A DNA stretch of 47,572 bases, taken from NCBI GenBank assembly GCA_023091735.1, contig JALKBU010000334.1, forward strand, positions 1 through 47,572, in the 5' to 3' direction. Both the position numbers and the translations under genes were made by a program. The notes below the pieces were generated by a model. The model was not told the DNA's origin, did no database searches, and saw only the letters and a list, made by a program, of their open reading frames with translations. The stretch is from Trichomonas tenax (taxonomy: Eukaryota; Parabasalia; Trichomonadida; Trichomonadidae). Shown in pieces: positions 1-7,765 of the stretch; the stretch's first letter is position 1; the number at the start of each line of letters is the position of its first letter.

Positions 1-537
1 TTTTTTACTTATTAAAAATTAAATAATAAAAAAATTAACTTAGTTTTTCCTCCACTATATATATTAGTTATTGTCCCCACTATATATAGTTACAAAAATT
101 GGCATACACCCCCCTTCTATTACTACTAACAGACCTCAAAAATTTAGAATTGCTTCAAACATTAATATATCTATAGTATACCTTTTAGGCATTTTATGTT
201 TTAAGTTTCACCGAAAAGCCAGTGACGGTATGAAATATATCGATTTGATATGTTTATTATAATGATATAAAATTTACTAATATCATATATTTGTCATTAA
301 AAGATGAAATTTGTAAAATCAATTTGGTAATCATAATAATTTGTATCCTTTGTAGTCAAATGATTTCATTTGAGCAACATTATGTTACGAAATCAATCAC
401 TTAAATTTATTTACTATTTTCATGTGAAAACTATTAAAATTATTTGATTGTTATAATGATATACAGTTTTTTATATCATTTGTTTATGATATTCTTAAAT
501 AGTACAACAAGTACATTTGATTATTATTATGAAATAA
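1..537. other. AT-rich intergenic DNA, no supported gene
   Basis: This stretch is strongly AT-rich with many short stop-interrupted frames. The longest open run (71-262, plus) begins at TTG, has no recognisable motif and no similarity I can name, so I do not call it a gene. A partial ACTAACAG word near 126 resembles part of a trichomonad 3' splice signal, but there is no matching 5' splice site or flanking exon. I see no gene here. Confidence 0.6.
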
Positions 538-640
538 ATCTCGGCTGTCAATGGCAATTCAATTAAAGTCTCTCGAACTCGTGAAATATCTTGTCGAACA
601 TGGTGCTGATGTTAAAAAAGATGTCATTCATCAATTGTGA
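538..640 (+). pseudogene. Ankyrin-repeat gene remnant
   Basis: Reading from 538 gives ISAVNGNS, and after a one-base shift near 575 the other frame reads LELVKYLVEHGADVKKD, ending in TGA at 638-640. Together these match the classic ankyrin helix-turn-helix core of the form NGxxEIVKYLVxHGADV. The phase change and the lack of flanking repeats show that it is a decayed fragment and not a working gene. Trichomonads carry very large families of ankyrin proteins, so such debris is expected. A short ATG-led run (551-640) exists, but it is only 29 residues long and is not likely to be expressed as a functional product. Confidence 0.7.
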
Positions 641-1037
641 TATCAAATTAATCATTCAATTTTGATTGCTATATTGATTTAAAGTCAATTACACTATTAT
701 GAACATTATTTTGATTTAAACATCATCAACATCATTTGTAATTTATCAAAGACTTTTGAGCAAAATAATATTATATAAATTATCAACTGCTTCTGTTTCA
801 CTTTATGTTATTTCATTGTCCAGTCTCGCTCGTTAATCATTAAGTCATGAAAATCATCTATAGCATTTGATCATTATTCTAATGTGACTTTCATCAAGCA
901 TTTTGATTCACATTATAAAATGATATCAATCAATCCCTAACATCAATTAAGATATTATGGCATTCATCTTTATTATATTACATCAATCAATCTCATTTAA
1001 TCATCTTTATAAAATACAGATCATCAATCATATTTAA
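641..1037. other. Intergenic stretch with degenerate short repeats
   Basis: No gene is seen. The sequence is rich in ATCAAT and TTAATCATC words. Around 983-1007 and 1022-1042 there are two similar copies of a unit of the form CATCAATC...TTTAATCATC, which may be a small degenerate direct repeat or simply low-complexity drift between two ankyrin remnants. Confidence 0.45.
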
Positions 1038-1208
1038 TCATCAATATCTCATAGATCTTTGTTACAAGTTGCTCAAGTAAATAGAAGTCAAGAAATCGTT
1101 AAATATCTGCAATCGCTTGATCCAAATGAACATTCAAGATCATGCAATTCTTTAGTTGAAGATATGGAATTAAATGAAAGTTCGCAAGACGATGATTCAA
1201 CTGAATAA
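1038..1208 (+). pseudogene. C-terminal remnant of an ankyrin-repeat protein
   Basis: An open plus-strand run from a stop at 1035-1037 to TAA at 1206-1208 reads LLQVAQVNRSQEIVKYLQS followed by an acidic, serine-rich tail ending DDDSTE. The SQEIVKYLQS segment fits the second helix of an ankyrin repeat, and acidic tails are common after the last repeat in trichomonad ankyrin proteins. It has no ATG, is short, and lies about 400 bp downstream of the other ankyrin remnant on the same strand. The two may derive from one ancestral gene whose middle has decayed. The family identity is an inference from the repeat core. Confidence 0.55.
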
Positions 1209-1339
1209 AAAATATTATTAACTGCTAAATATTTCGCATTTGTGAGTGCCACAGTCATTGATTCTTTAATCCCAGAGACACACCTTAATGACATTACTAT
1301 GTAAATTCAATAATTCATCATGATAAATTGTCTTTAGTT

Positions 1340-2098
1340 TCATGGCAGATTTGATCCTTTGAAGCAATTATATTTTCCGTAGGATGTCAGCTTTTCTTTG
1401 AATTCAATGTCAACGGTGACATCAGTCTGAGGATATTTTATCCTTACTTCGCGGCAAATCTCCATGGGGAGCGTTCCAATCAAAAATTTCGCGTCCCCAC
1501 ATGTCCTGGAAGTTATACTCGTAACTTTCTCCACATTTGTGTTCTCGCTGTCCATTATAAACACGACTGAGTTTCCGGTAAATTTCTACCACGGCTGAGC
1601 CTCTTCCTGTAGATGCAAAATAAGCTGTTCTTGCAGAATTGTAAATTATCTTACCAAAATCAGCAATAAGGATTTTATTTTTGGGATCAACTTCTATTGA
1701 TTCGATATAGTTGTTATCTATGAAAGAAAGTCCATAAATGGCTTGAATATTTTCAGGTATTACAAATCTTGTTAGATTACAATTTGCAAAAATATTTGAT
1801 TTTAGAGAAGTTCATTTTGAATTGGATTCAAATTCGATTGCTGCTAATTTGTAATTATTACTGAGGCATACATCTTGCATAATTTCCACGTTTGAGTGTA
1901 TGTATATTGACTGAATCGATGCCTAACTACAAGAAAAACCCATAATTTGCCCAAGTTAGGAGGTAATATTACATTCATAAGAGAACGACATGAATAAAAA
2001 GTATAACTACTAATCACTTCAAGCTTCAAGCAGCTTAGAGCATCTATAAAACGCATAAGAATTTATTATTGTGAGATTTGAATCTGAAAGAAATAATA
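1340..2098 (-). pseudogene. Frame-broken BspA-like leucine-rich repeat gene
   Basis: On the minus strand several phases in succession read like a BspA-like (LRR_5) protein. One phase gives NLTIINSYAFYRCSKLLEA and then a stop near 2040. The next gives EVISSYTFYSCRSLMNVILPPNLGKL, which is the TpLRR consensus. Near 1600-1790 another phase gives IPENIQAIYGLSFIDNNYIESI then VDPKNKILIADFGKIIYNSA, typical of the cap region of these proteins. A final run ends at 1340. At least two or three frameshifts separate these pieces, so the gene is broken. BspA-like proteins are a very large surface or secreted family in trichomonads. Its intact relative lies at 4878-5597 on the same strand. Confidence 0.7.
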
Positions 2099-2842
2099 CA
2101 TGGAATCTTGCAGTTAATTGATTATTTAGACATCATTGCTTGCACTCGTTGAAGCAGCCATTATAGGTGAATCTAAAGGAACAAACACAAATTCTTCAAG
2201 TTCTTTATCAATGAAATAGATTTCTCTCAAATTAAACACGGGATATCCATATTATATTTGAAACTTGTTGAATAGAGTAGTATGAAGCTGTGTTTCCATA
2301 TATGGCTTCACATGAAGATCTGATTGTAACACTTTGAGTTTGCTCAGTCCAATATTTAAGTAAGATTCTATTCTTCTAAAACATTAACACTTTTTCAACC
2401 TTGTGTTGATTCACATGCTTTTAAAAGGTTGATTTTATCATAGGAACTAAAGATATGTTCTAAATCATTGCCTTCATGAATTTGATTACCAATAAATTGA
2501 TTGAATTTCGAGCATTTTATTTATTTACAGCTTTCTCGAAACAATAAATTCAATTCTTTATCGAAATTTAAGATATATTTGGGGCGTTCATTGATAAATT
2601 AGTAAGTAAAATCATTATCCTAAATTTTCGATCTTCAAATGTTGCTTCTGCATTCTAGACGGCTTGGTGCTTAAGCAGATAAAGAAAGCTTCAAACATCG
2701 TTGTATATGATTACATAAATCAGTTTGAATGCTTCAGAATTTTTGAATGCAAAAGTGACATATCGTTTTATGAACGACTTTAAAAACATAATAAATTTTG
2801 AAATTATTTCTACACAGTGTTCGCTTTTATATTGATGCATAG
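2099..2842. other. Intergenic stretch with faint coding debris
   Basis: No intact gene is present. On the minus strand, one run near 2130-2235 reads NLREIYFIDKELEEFVFVPLD before a stop. Another near 2398-2520 reads INLLKACESTQG at its end after an acidic stretch containing NDLEHIFSSYDK. Both look like former coding sequence by residue composition, but neither can be assigned to a family with confidence. They may be further pieces of the ankyrin and LRR families seen on either side. Confidence 0.35.
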
Positions 2843-3415
2843 TACGTTGTTTATCCGGAATCCAACAATGTGAAAAGAATTAATGGTGATAATATCAATG
2901 TTCCAGCAAATTCTGATGACATTTATCTATATGAATGCAGATTCATAAGCCTAAGGAATGGAGTCGCAAATATCTCGCGAGATGATGTTCGTTACTTAGA
3001 TTCGTGCTGTATTTTTAGTTCTTGTTATCGATCAGGTAAGGGTGGATCAATTTACATAAAAGGTAAAGATTCTGCAGTAAGATATAGATCATGTGCCTTA
3101 AATTCATCTTCTGGTTATTCATCTAATAATTTTTATTGTGAAGGTCCCGATAATGAAACCTCTATCATTGAGAGTTGGGTTTCCAACTGCGGAAATAGGA
3201 ACATTGATACGAATACTTATTCCTTCAAAAATTATTTGATGAAACCATCTAATGTCAGTTTTAACATAGAAATAAATTGTTTCTTTAATGATGTAAAACA
3301 CAAATGCGCCATATTTAAAATCGTTAGGTGCATTTTTGAAATAGTATTGATAATTAATAACAAATACAAATTAATATTTAATAACAAATCTAATCACTTT
3401 CATGAGCAGCTTTAA
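2843..3415 (+). pseudogene. Headless fragment of a Cys/Gly-rich beta-helix surface protein
   Basis: The frame is open from a stop at 2840-2842 to TAA at 3413-3415, but there is no ATG near its beginning; the usual longest-frame start would be GTG at 2870. The readable part (SDDIYLYECRF, CCIFSSCYRSGKGGSIYIKG, SGYSSNNFYCEG) shows the alternating short strands, paired Cys and GGSIYI steps of right-handed beta-helix proteins of the polymorphic-membrane-protein-like type found in trichomonads. Beyond about 3280 the composition changes to Lys/Asn/Ile-rich and probably just reads into spacer. The 3' end overlaps the 3' end of the convergent BTB gene by 26 bp. I infer an internal piece of a once much larger gene, truncated at both ends. 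Confidence 0.55.
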
Positions 3416-4640
3416 GCAGATGGCCATATAACTCAATGCATGAAAGCGTCATTGAGTAATCATTGCGCAAGTTATATCCAACTTGCTGGATCCTGATATG
3501 TCTATAATACTCCTGGCAATCACAACTATAAGCAGCAGCCTTATATCCTCCATTGAGATCTTCGTTGTCAAGCTTTCTATCTAAGAGATCCCATTTGTTC
3601 ATATCATTTGATGCAGTGAGTGCCCAATTGCATAAATGTCCACTTCCTCGATTGCCTCCTGATGTTCTAATATAATATTTGTTAGGGCAAACCATGTAAG
3701 GCGAGAAGTCAAACAAAGCAAACTGATCAGGAGTGTTCTTGCTGTACCATATGTTGTGGAAGTTGTCAAGCTTGAGCAGGTTCTGGCTATCGAAATATTT
3801 GTCGTGTGTCGATGAAACAACAACGCGGACTTTTCCTCCTTGCTTAAGGATATAGTTTATGATGCCTGTTGGAATTTTCTCATCCGCTGGATACTGGATA
3901 TCGATGTGTTTTCCGGTCTTGATCAATGTGTCCATTTGATCTGTATTGAGTCTATAATTTCTTGCTGGACGAGGTTTTTCTTCTTCTTTCTTTGATTTCT
4001 CGATCAGCTCCTTTGAGTCGATGCCTTGTGTAGCGCAAAGGTCAATTATAGTGTCTTTGGAAACTTCATTTAAATGAATTGAATCAAGCAATGAATTAGC
4101 TTCTTTTCCTCGTCTTTCGATTACATGTTGTACAAAGTATGCAATATTGTCCTCATTTTCTGAGCAGATCGAATCAGAATTCAAGATTTCTTCGAGAATT
4201 GGGAGTGGAAGTTGATATAAGTCTGTGTTTGTCATAATTTCTGAGAAATGATCCTTGATGTATTGTATGTACATTGAGCAATCGACATGATATCGGTTTA
4301 AATATAGAATTGTTGGACAAATCGTTGCAGGTGATATTGTTTTCTTCATGCATTCATAAGCAGCATCATTTATCAACGATAATCCGATCATGTATGTCAT
4401 CAAATAAGCTTGAACACAATTATCTGGATTAACAATAAAATCTTCTCCGTAACAGAAATCCATGATTTTCTTCAATAATCCAAGTTTGTCCGGTATCTCC
4501 AAGTTTATCTTTCCGCCATTCGATTTCGATTTGTATTCGATTAATTTTGGTGCGACAGAGAAAACAACAACCGCGTGGCACGGAAACTCAGCACCGAAGT
4601 TATCTATGACTAAGTCGCACGGAACAAGTCCGTCTTGCAT
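3390..4640 (-). CDS. BTB/POZ protein with C-terminal F5/8C (discoidin-like) domain
   Basis: The N-terminal part (CDLVIDNFGAEFPCHAVVVF, then IPDKLGLLKKIMDFCYG) has the BTB signature: a buried first strand, the PCH motif before the dimer helix, and the FCYG turn. A helical BACK-like linker follows. The last ~150 residues (VVVSSTHDKYFDSQNL, WYSKNTPDQFALFDF, SGGNRGSGHLCNWALTASND, IELYGHLL) match the F5/8 type C-like module seen after BTB in BTBD9-type proteins. BTB domains dimerise and often recruit cullin-3; a role as adaptor is inference. The open frame actually begins upstream, and the natural family-like beginning SYEVVVPSPQKAF is preceded by TTG (4686-4688) and no ATG back to the stop at 4740-4742. 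I therefore use the first in-frame ATG (4638-4640), which still keeps the whole BTB core. The gene may have lost its original start codon. Confidence 0.75.
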   Translation of the reverse strand: MQDGLVPCDLVIDNFGAEFPCHAVVVFSVAPKLIEYKSKSNGGKINLEIPDKLGLLKKIMDFCYGEDFIVNPDNCVQAYLMTYMIGLSLINDAAYECMKKTISPATICPTILYLNRYHVDCSMYIQYIKDHFSEIMTNTDLYQLPLPILEEILNSDSICSENEDNIAYFVQHVIERRGKEANSLLDSIHLNEVSKDTIIDLCATQGIDSKELIEKSKKEEEKPRPARNYRLNTDQMDTLIKTGKHIDIQYPADEKIPTGIINYILKQGGKVRVVVSSTHDKYFDSQNLLKLDNFHNIWYSKNTPDQFALFDFSPYMVCPNKYYIRTSGGNRGSGHLCNWALTASNDMNKWDLLDRKLDNEDLNGGYKAAAYSCDCQEYYRHIRIQQVGYNLRNDYSMTLSCIELYGHLLKAAHESD

Positions 4641-4803
4641 CTTTTGAAATGCTTTTTGCGGTGAAGGAACAACAACCTCGTAACTCAAAACGTCCTTTTG
4701 CCAGATTTGTGCGTTTTTTGATAATTTGGATTCTAAAAGCTACCCTCTTTATATATTTTGAAAATTTTATATAAAATATTTTTGACAATTAAATTTATAT
4801 TAT

Positions 4804-4862
4804 TTTACATGACAAATTTGAAAGTATGATTTTTGCATGGCATTTTAATCATTTACATGACA
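4804..4862 (-). promoter_or_regulatory. Two copies of TGTCATGTAAA element upstream of the BTB gene
   Basis: The minus strand carries TGTCATGTAAA at 4852-4862 and again at 4804-4814, within the 237-bp gap between the LRR gene stop (4878) and the BTB gene. The same 11-mer, with A or T in the third position, recurs upstream of several other genes here. The position suggests a cis-regulatory element; function is inferred. Confidence 0.45.
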
Positions 4863-4877
4863 AAATAATGTTTTATA

Positions 4878-5597
4878 TTATATTTCAACGAGATTTAATA
4901 GAGTAGTCATATAACTAAGATATCTTGAAAAGTAAATATTCATGGGCTTAATTGTGTCGCATTGTAAGTTTGGATTTCCGAAGTAATAAGTGATATTTTG
5001 AGGACCGAAATTTGAACCCAAGAAAACATCTGATTCATACTGTTTAACAGTAAATCCATACGGAAGACTTAGTCTTTCTAAGTTAGTAAAATACAAAAAG
5101 CATCTATAATCTAAAAGATCTACATCACCCTGAAATATGATATTCTTCAAGATGTGATTTTCTTGGAAGCAATACCGACCTATAATCTTTGTTGCTTTAG
5201 GAACTATGTACGTATCTCCATTCTTTAGAAATGGATACGCTATTAATCTTTTAAGATCTTTGGTATACAAGCAATCATTTACGGATATATAATTGAGATT
5301 GTTTTCGTGGACAATAATCTTTTCTAAGTTCCGACACGGATCAAATGGATTATCAATAGAAATTGTCGCAACAGAAGCAGGTATGAATAACTCAGATATT
5401 TTTGCTCCAATTGGATTATCTTCTATTGTTATCAATGTATCGGGTAATATAAGCTTTGTAACCCAGTCATATAAAATAGAATTATATGCAAGGATTGTAC
5501 ATGACCTATCAACAATAATTGTTGTATATTGAGTAGTTAATCCATTATTTTTGATAGTTCTTCCTGATGAGTCGCAAGAAATAGTTGCTTGGTTCAT
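4878..5597 (-). CDS. BspA-like leucine-rich repeat protein (LRR_5)
   Basis: This 239-residue protein has repeated units of about 23 residues with the BspA/TpLRR pattern, such as VTKLILPDTLITIEDNPIG, ISELFIPASVATISIDN, and YCFQENHILKNIIF. It also has the NYISVNDCLYTKDLKRLIAYP insert that is typical of trichomonad BspA-like proteins. There is no signal peptide and no C-terminal membrane segment, so it would be cytosolic or leaderless-secreted, as many family members are. Family members elsewhere mediate adhesion or protein binding, but nothing here shows the ligand. The ATG start is supported by an initiator-like TCATTA on the coding strand only five bases upstream. Compared with typical family members it is short and its C-terminus is poorly conserved. 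Confidence 0.8.
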   Translation of the reverse strand: MNQATISCDSSGRTIKNNGLTTQYTTIIVDRSCTILAYNSILYDWVTKLILPDTLITIEDNPIGAKISELFIPASVATISIDNPFDPCRNLEKIIVHENNLNYISVNDCLYTKDLKRLIAYPFLKNGDTYIVPKATKIIGRYCFQENHILKNIIFQGDVDLLDYRCFLYFTNLERLSLPYGFTVKQYESDVFLGSNFGPQNITYYFGNPNLQCDTIKPMNIYFSRYLSYMTTLLNLVEI

Positions 5598-5598
5598 T

Positions 5599-5604
5599 TA
5601 ATGA
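5599..5604 (-). promoter_or_regulatory. Initiator-like TCATTA for the LRR gene
   Basis: The minus strand reads TCATTA then AATG, so the predicted transcription start A lies about five bases from the start codon. This fits the known trichomonad initiator consensus TCA(+1)Y(T/A) and the very short 5' UTRs of these organisms. Confidence 0.5.
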
Positions 5605-5669
5605 TAAATCAAAGCATTTGATTGTCCTAGAGTTAAGTATTGTGAAATTAAATTAAAAATATGTAAAAA

Positions 5670-5714
5670 TGACATGTAAACATATATGTCATGTAAATTG
5701 AATTTACTTGACAT
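5670..5714 (+). promoter_or_regulatory. Clustered TGWCATGTAAA elements upstream of the capping enzyme
   Basis: TGACATGTAAA (5670-5680), TGTCATGTAAA (5687-5697) and a related inverted TTACTTGACAT (5704-5714) sit in 45 bp that end nine bases before the ATG at 5723. They are the densest cluster of this recurring element in the window and fill most of the promoter space between the divergent LRR and capping genes. Confidence 0.5.
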
Positions 5715-5722
5715 AAATAGAA

Positions 5723-7387
5723 ATGAATGGTGAGAAGAGGTTAACTCCGCCGCAACGTTGGATTAACTGCCCAAGGTTCGGCGATCCAGTACCTGGAACA
5801 CCATTTATTCCATTAAAAGCACCATTATGTGATAAATACACTGATTTATATGAAAAACATCGCTTTACATTCAGTATTTTCCAGCAAGAACAACTCGAAC
5901 TTGGTCATGAGATTCAATGCATCATATCTCTCGCTAATACTAAAAACTTTTACTCAGAAGAAGACTTAAATGACGTTAAATGGATCCATATTCCTTGCAG
6001 GGGTCATGAGCAGGCACCAACGAAGGATGAATACGAAAGTTTCTTGAAAGCCGTTGATGATGTCGGCGCATTACCAGAAGGAAAGTATATTGCGGTCCAT
6101 TGTACTCACGGATTTAACAGAACTGGATTTTGTATCACTAGATATCTTGTAGACAGAGTTCACACTCCATTACCTCGCGCTCTCGAAATTTTCGCAAATT
6201 GCAGAAAACCAGGTATTTATAAGAACGACTATATCGAAGTTTTATATCAAATATACGATTTGCAGGACCCACCGAAGGTCGAGAAACCAAAATGGGAGTT
6301 CCCAGACCCTTCAACACTTCCACATTACTTTGTTTCAAGTCCAATCGTCAACGAAACGCAAACCCTCGAAACAATTGGTAAACCTCTCAGAGATTCAACA
6401 ATCAACTCGCAAGTATCAAAGATCTGTGAATATGGAAATGGTAAATACTTCCCAGGTTCGAACCCAATTTCTATTACAGCAGAAAACAAAATGCAATTAA
6501 CGCAGCAAAGATATCTTGCCACATATAAATCAGATGGTGTGCGTTACTTCTTGTACGCATATCGTCAGCATACATATTTGATCGATCGTAAAAACTCGAT
6601 TCGCAAGGTCAATGTCACTCTTGTCAATAGAAAAGGAAAACCACTGGAGAATACACTTCTCGATGGTGAACTTGTCGAGTCACGAGGCGACACAAAGCCA
6701 CACTTTCTTATCTTCGATGTTCTTTGTTTCGAAGGTCTCAATCTGATTCATCACACATGGGATCTTCGCATGGACTATTCGAAGAAAGGCGTCGTTGCAT
6801 TCAGAGAGATGTATTTCAAGAAAAATCAAGAAGCTTTCAACAGAGAAGACTTCCACATCGAGGAAAAGATTCAGTGGAAGTTAGAGAACATAAATGAGCT
6901 CGAAGAATATATTAAAACTTCTGTTACACACAACACAGATGGTGCCATCTTTACACCTCTTGATTTGGAGTTTATTCCGGGTCGTTGCGATCAGATCCTG
7001 AAAATGAAGCCAATCGAATTGAACTCCACAGATTTCAAGATATCTCTCAAAGACGGGATTTGTTATATGTCTGTTACTAACTATGTCGATAAAGGTTCAG
7101 AAAGAGTTCCAGAAAACATTCCAATATCCATTCTTGACTTGGGTGAAGGTGCTACTGTCAAAGATGGTGCAATTTGTGAAGCAGTTCTTGATATTTCGCA
7201 AGGAGAAATCGACAAGGATCCCATCAACTGTTGGTTCAAAGCTGGATGGCGTCCACTCAGAATCAGAGAAGATAAGGACACTCCTAACGTCTACACTACA
7301 TTCGCTGGTGTATTTAAGTCTATAGAAGATAATATTAACTTTAATACTATTGCAAAAATGTTTCCACATAGGAAAATAGCAGAATAA
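5723..7387 (+). CDS. Bifunctional mRNA capping enzyme (RNA triphosphatase + guanylyltransferase)
   Basis: This 554-residue protein caps nuclear pre-mRNA: the first domain removes the gamma phosphate of the 5' end and the second transfers GMP. The N-terminal ~200 residues are a cysteine-phosphatase fold with the signature HCTHGFNRTG and nucleophile Cys127, the metazoan/plant-type triphosphatase. The C-terminal part shows nucleotidyltransferase motifs in order: motif I YKSDGVR with Lys269 as the GMP attachment residue, LIDRK, LLDGELV (III), FLIFDVLCFEG (IIIa), TDGAIF (IV) and ILKMKP (V), followed by an OB-fold-like tail. The fusion order and length match animal capping enzymes (~600 aa) and differ from fungi, where the two activities are separate proteins. 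The stop is part of TAAAG, resembling the trichomonad UAAA polyadenylation signal. Confidence 0.95.
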   Translation: MNGEKRLTPPQRWINCPRFGDPVPGTPFIPLKAPLCDKYTDLYEKHRFTFSIFQQEQLELGHEIQCIISLANTKNFYSEEDLNDVKWIHIPCRGHEQAPTKDEYESFLKAVDDVGALPEGKYIAVHCTHGFNRTGFCITRYLVDRVHTPLPRALEIFANCRKPGIYKNDYIEVLYQIYDLQDPPKVEKPKWEFPDPSTLPHYFVSSPIVNETQTLETIGKPLRDSTINSQVSKICEYGNGKYFPGSNPISITAENKMQLTQQRYLATYKSDGVRYFLYAYRQHTYLIDRKNSIRKVNVTLVNRKGKPLENTLLDGELVESRGDTKPHFLIFDVLCFEGLNLIHHTWDLRMDYSKKGVVAFREMYFKKNQEAFNREDFHIEEKIQWKLENINELEEYIKTSVTHNTDGAIFTPLDLEFIPGRCDQILKMKPIELNSTDFKISLKDGICYMSVTNYVDKGSERVPENIPISILDLGEGATVKDGAICEAVLDISQGEIDKDPINCWFKAGWRPLRIREDKDTPNVYTTFAGVFKSIEDNINFNTIAKMFPHRKIAE

Positions 7388-7765
7388 AGTGATTGTGAGT
7401 TATTTAATATCAAGTATATCTTTGCTAACAACAAAAGAGAACAAAACAAATATGATTTGATTTTACGTGTCAGAATGACAAAAATATAATATTTTGAGAT
7501 AGTTACATGATAAATATGTCACTTTTCGTCAAAATTTGATTTTATAAAATCGTCTTTTCTGCATATTTTCGAACATATATATTAGTATAATATGGAATTT
7601 CTATGATACTAAATAAGTTCTAGCAAAGTATCTAATTATTCATGATATATATTATAAATATATCGAAAATTAGATTATTTATGATATAATTCTCTAATGT
7701 TTGGGGATCTGATAGAAAATTGTCTGAAAAAGCATTTTCGAAGATAGAAAGTATGAAAGGATTTT
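7388..7765. other. Intergenic region upstream of the DUF4795-like gene
   Basis: No gene is seen. It is AT-rich, with many ATATATTA words and a possible weak inverted repeat around 7632-7690 built from AATTATTCATGATATAT and its variants. It contains a variant of the recurring element (TTACATGATAAA near 7503) and the shared word TGTCACTTTTC at 7517-7527. An out-of-frame ATG at 7753 precedes the gene start at 7766 and would open a short overlapping frame. Confidence 0.5.

Noticed and set aside
120..140. ACTAACAG word resembling the trichomonad 3' splice/branch motif ACTAACACACAG
   Set aside because: The match is partial and there is no GTATGT-type 5' splice site or coding exon on either side.
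71..262. A 63-residue open frame on the plus strand at the window start
   Set aside because: It begins with TTG, has no protein-like motif or initiator, and sits in AT-rich spacer, so it is most likely a chance frame.
5598..5722. Possible small RNA gene in the gap between the LRR and capping genes
   Set aside because: The gap is filled by short promoter-like elements and shows no stable RNA fold or known RNA gene boxes that I can recognise.
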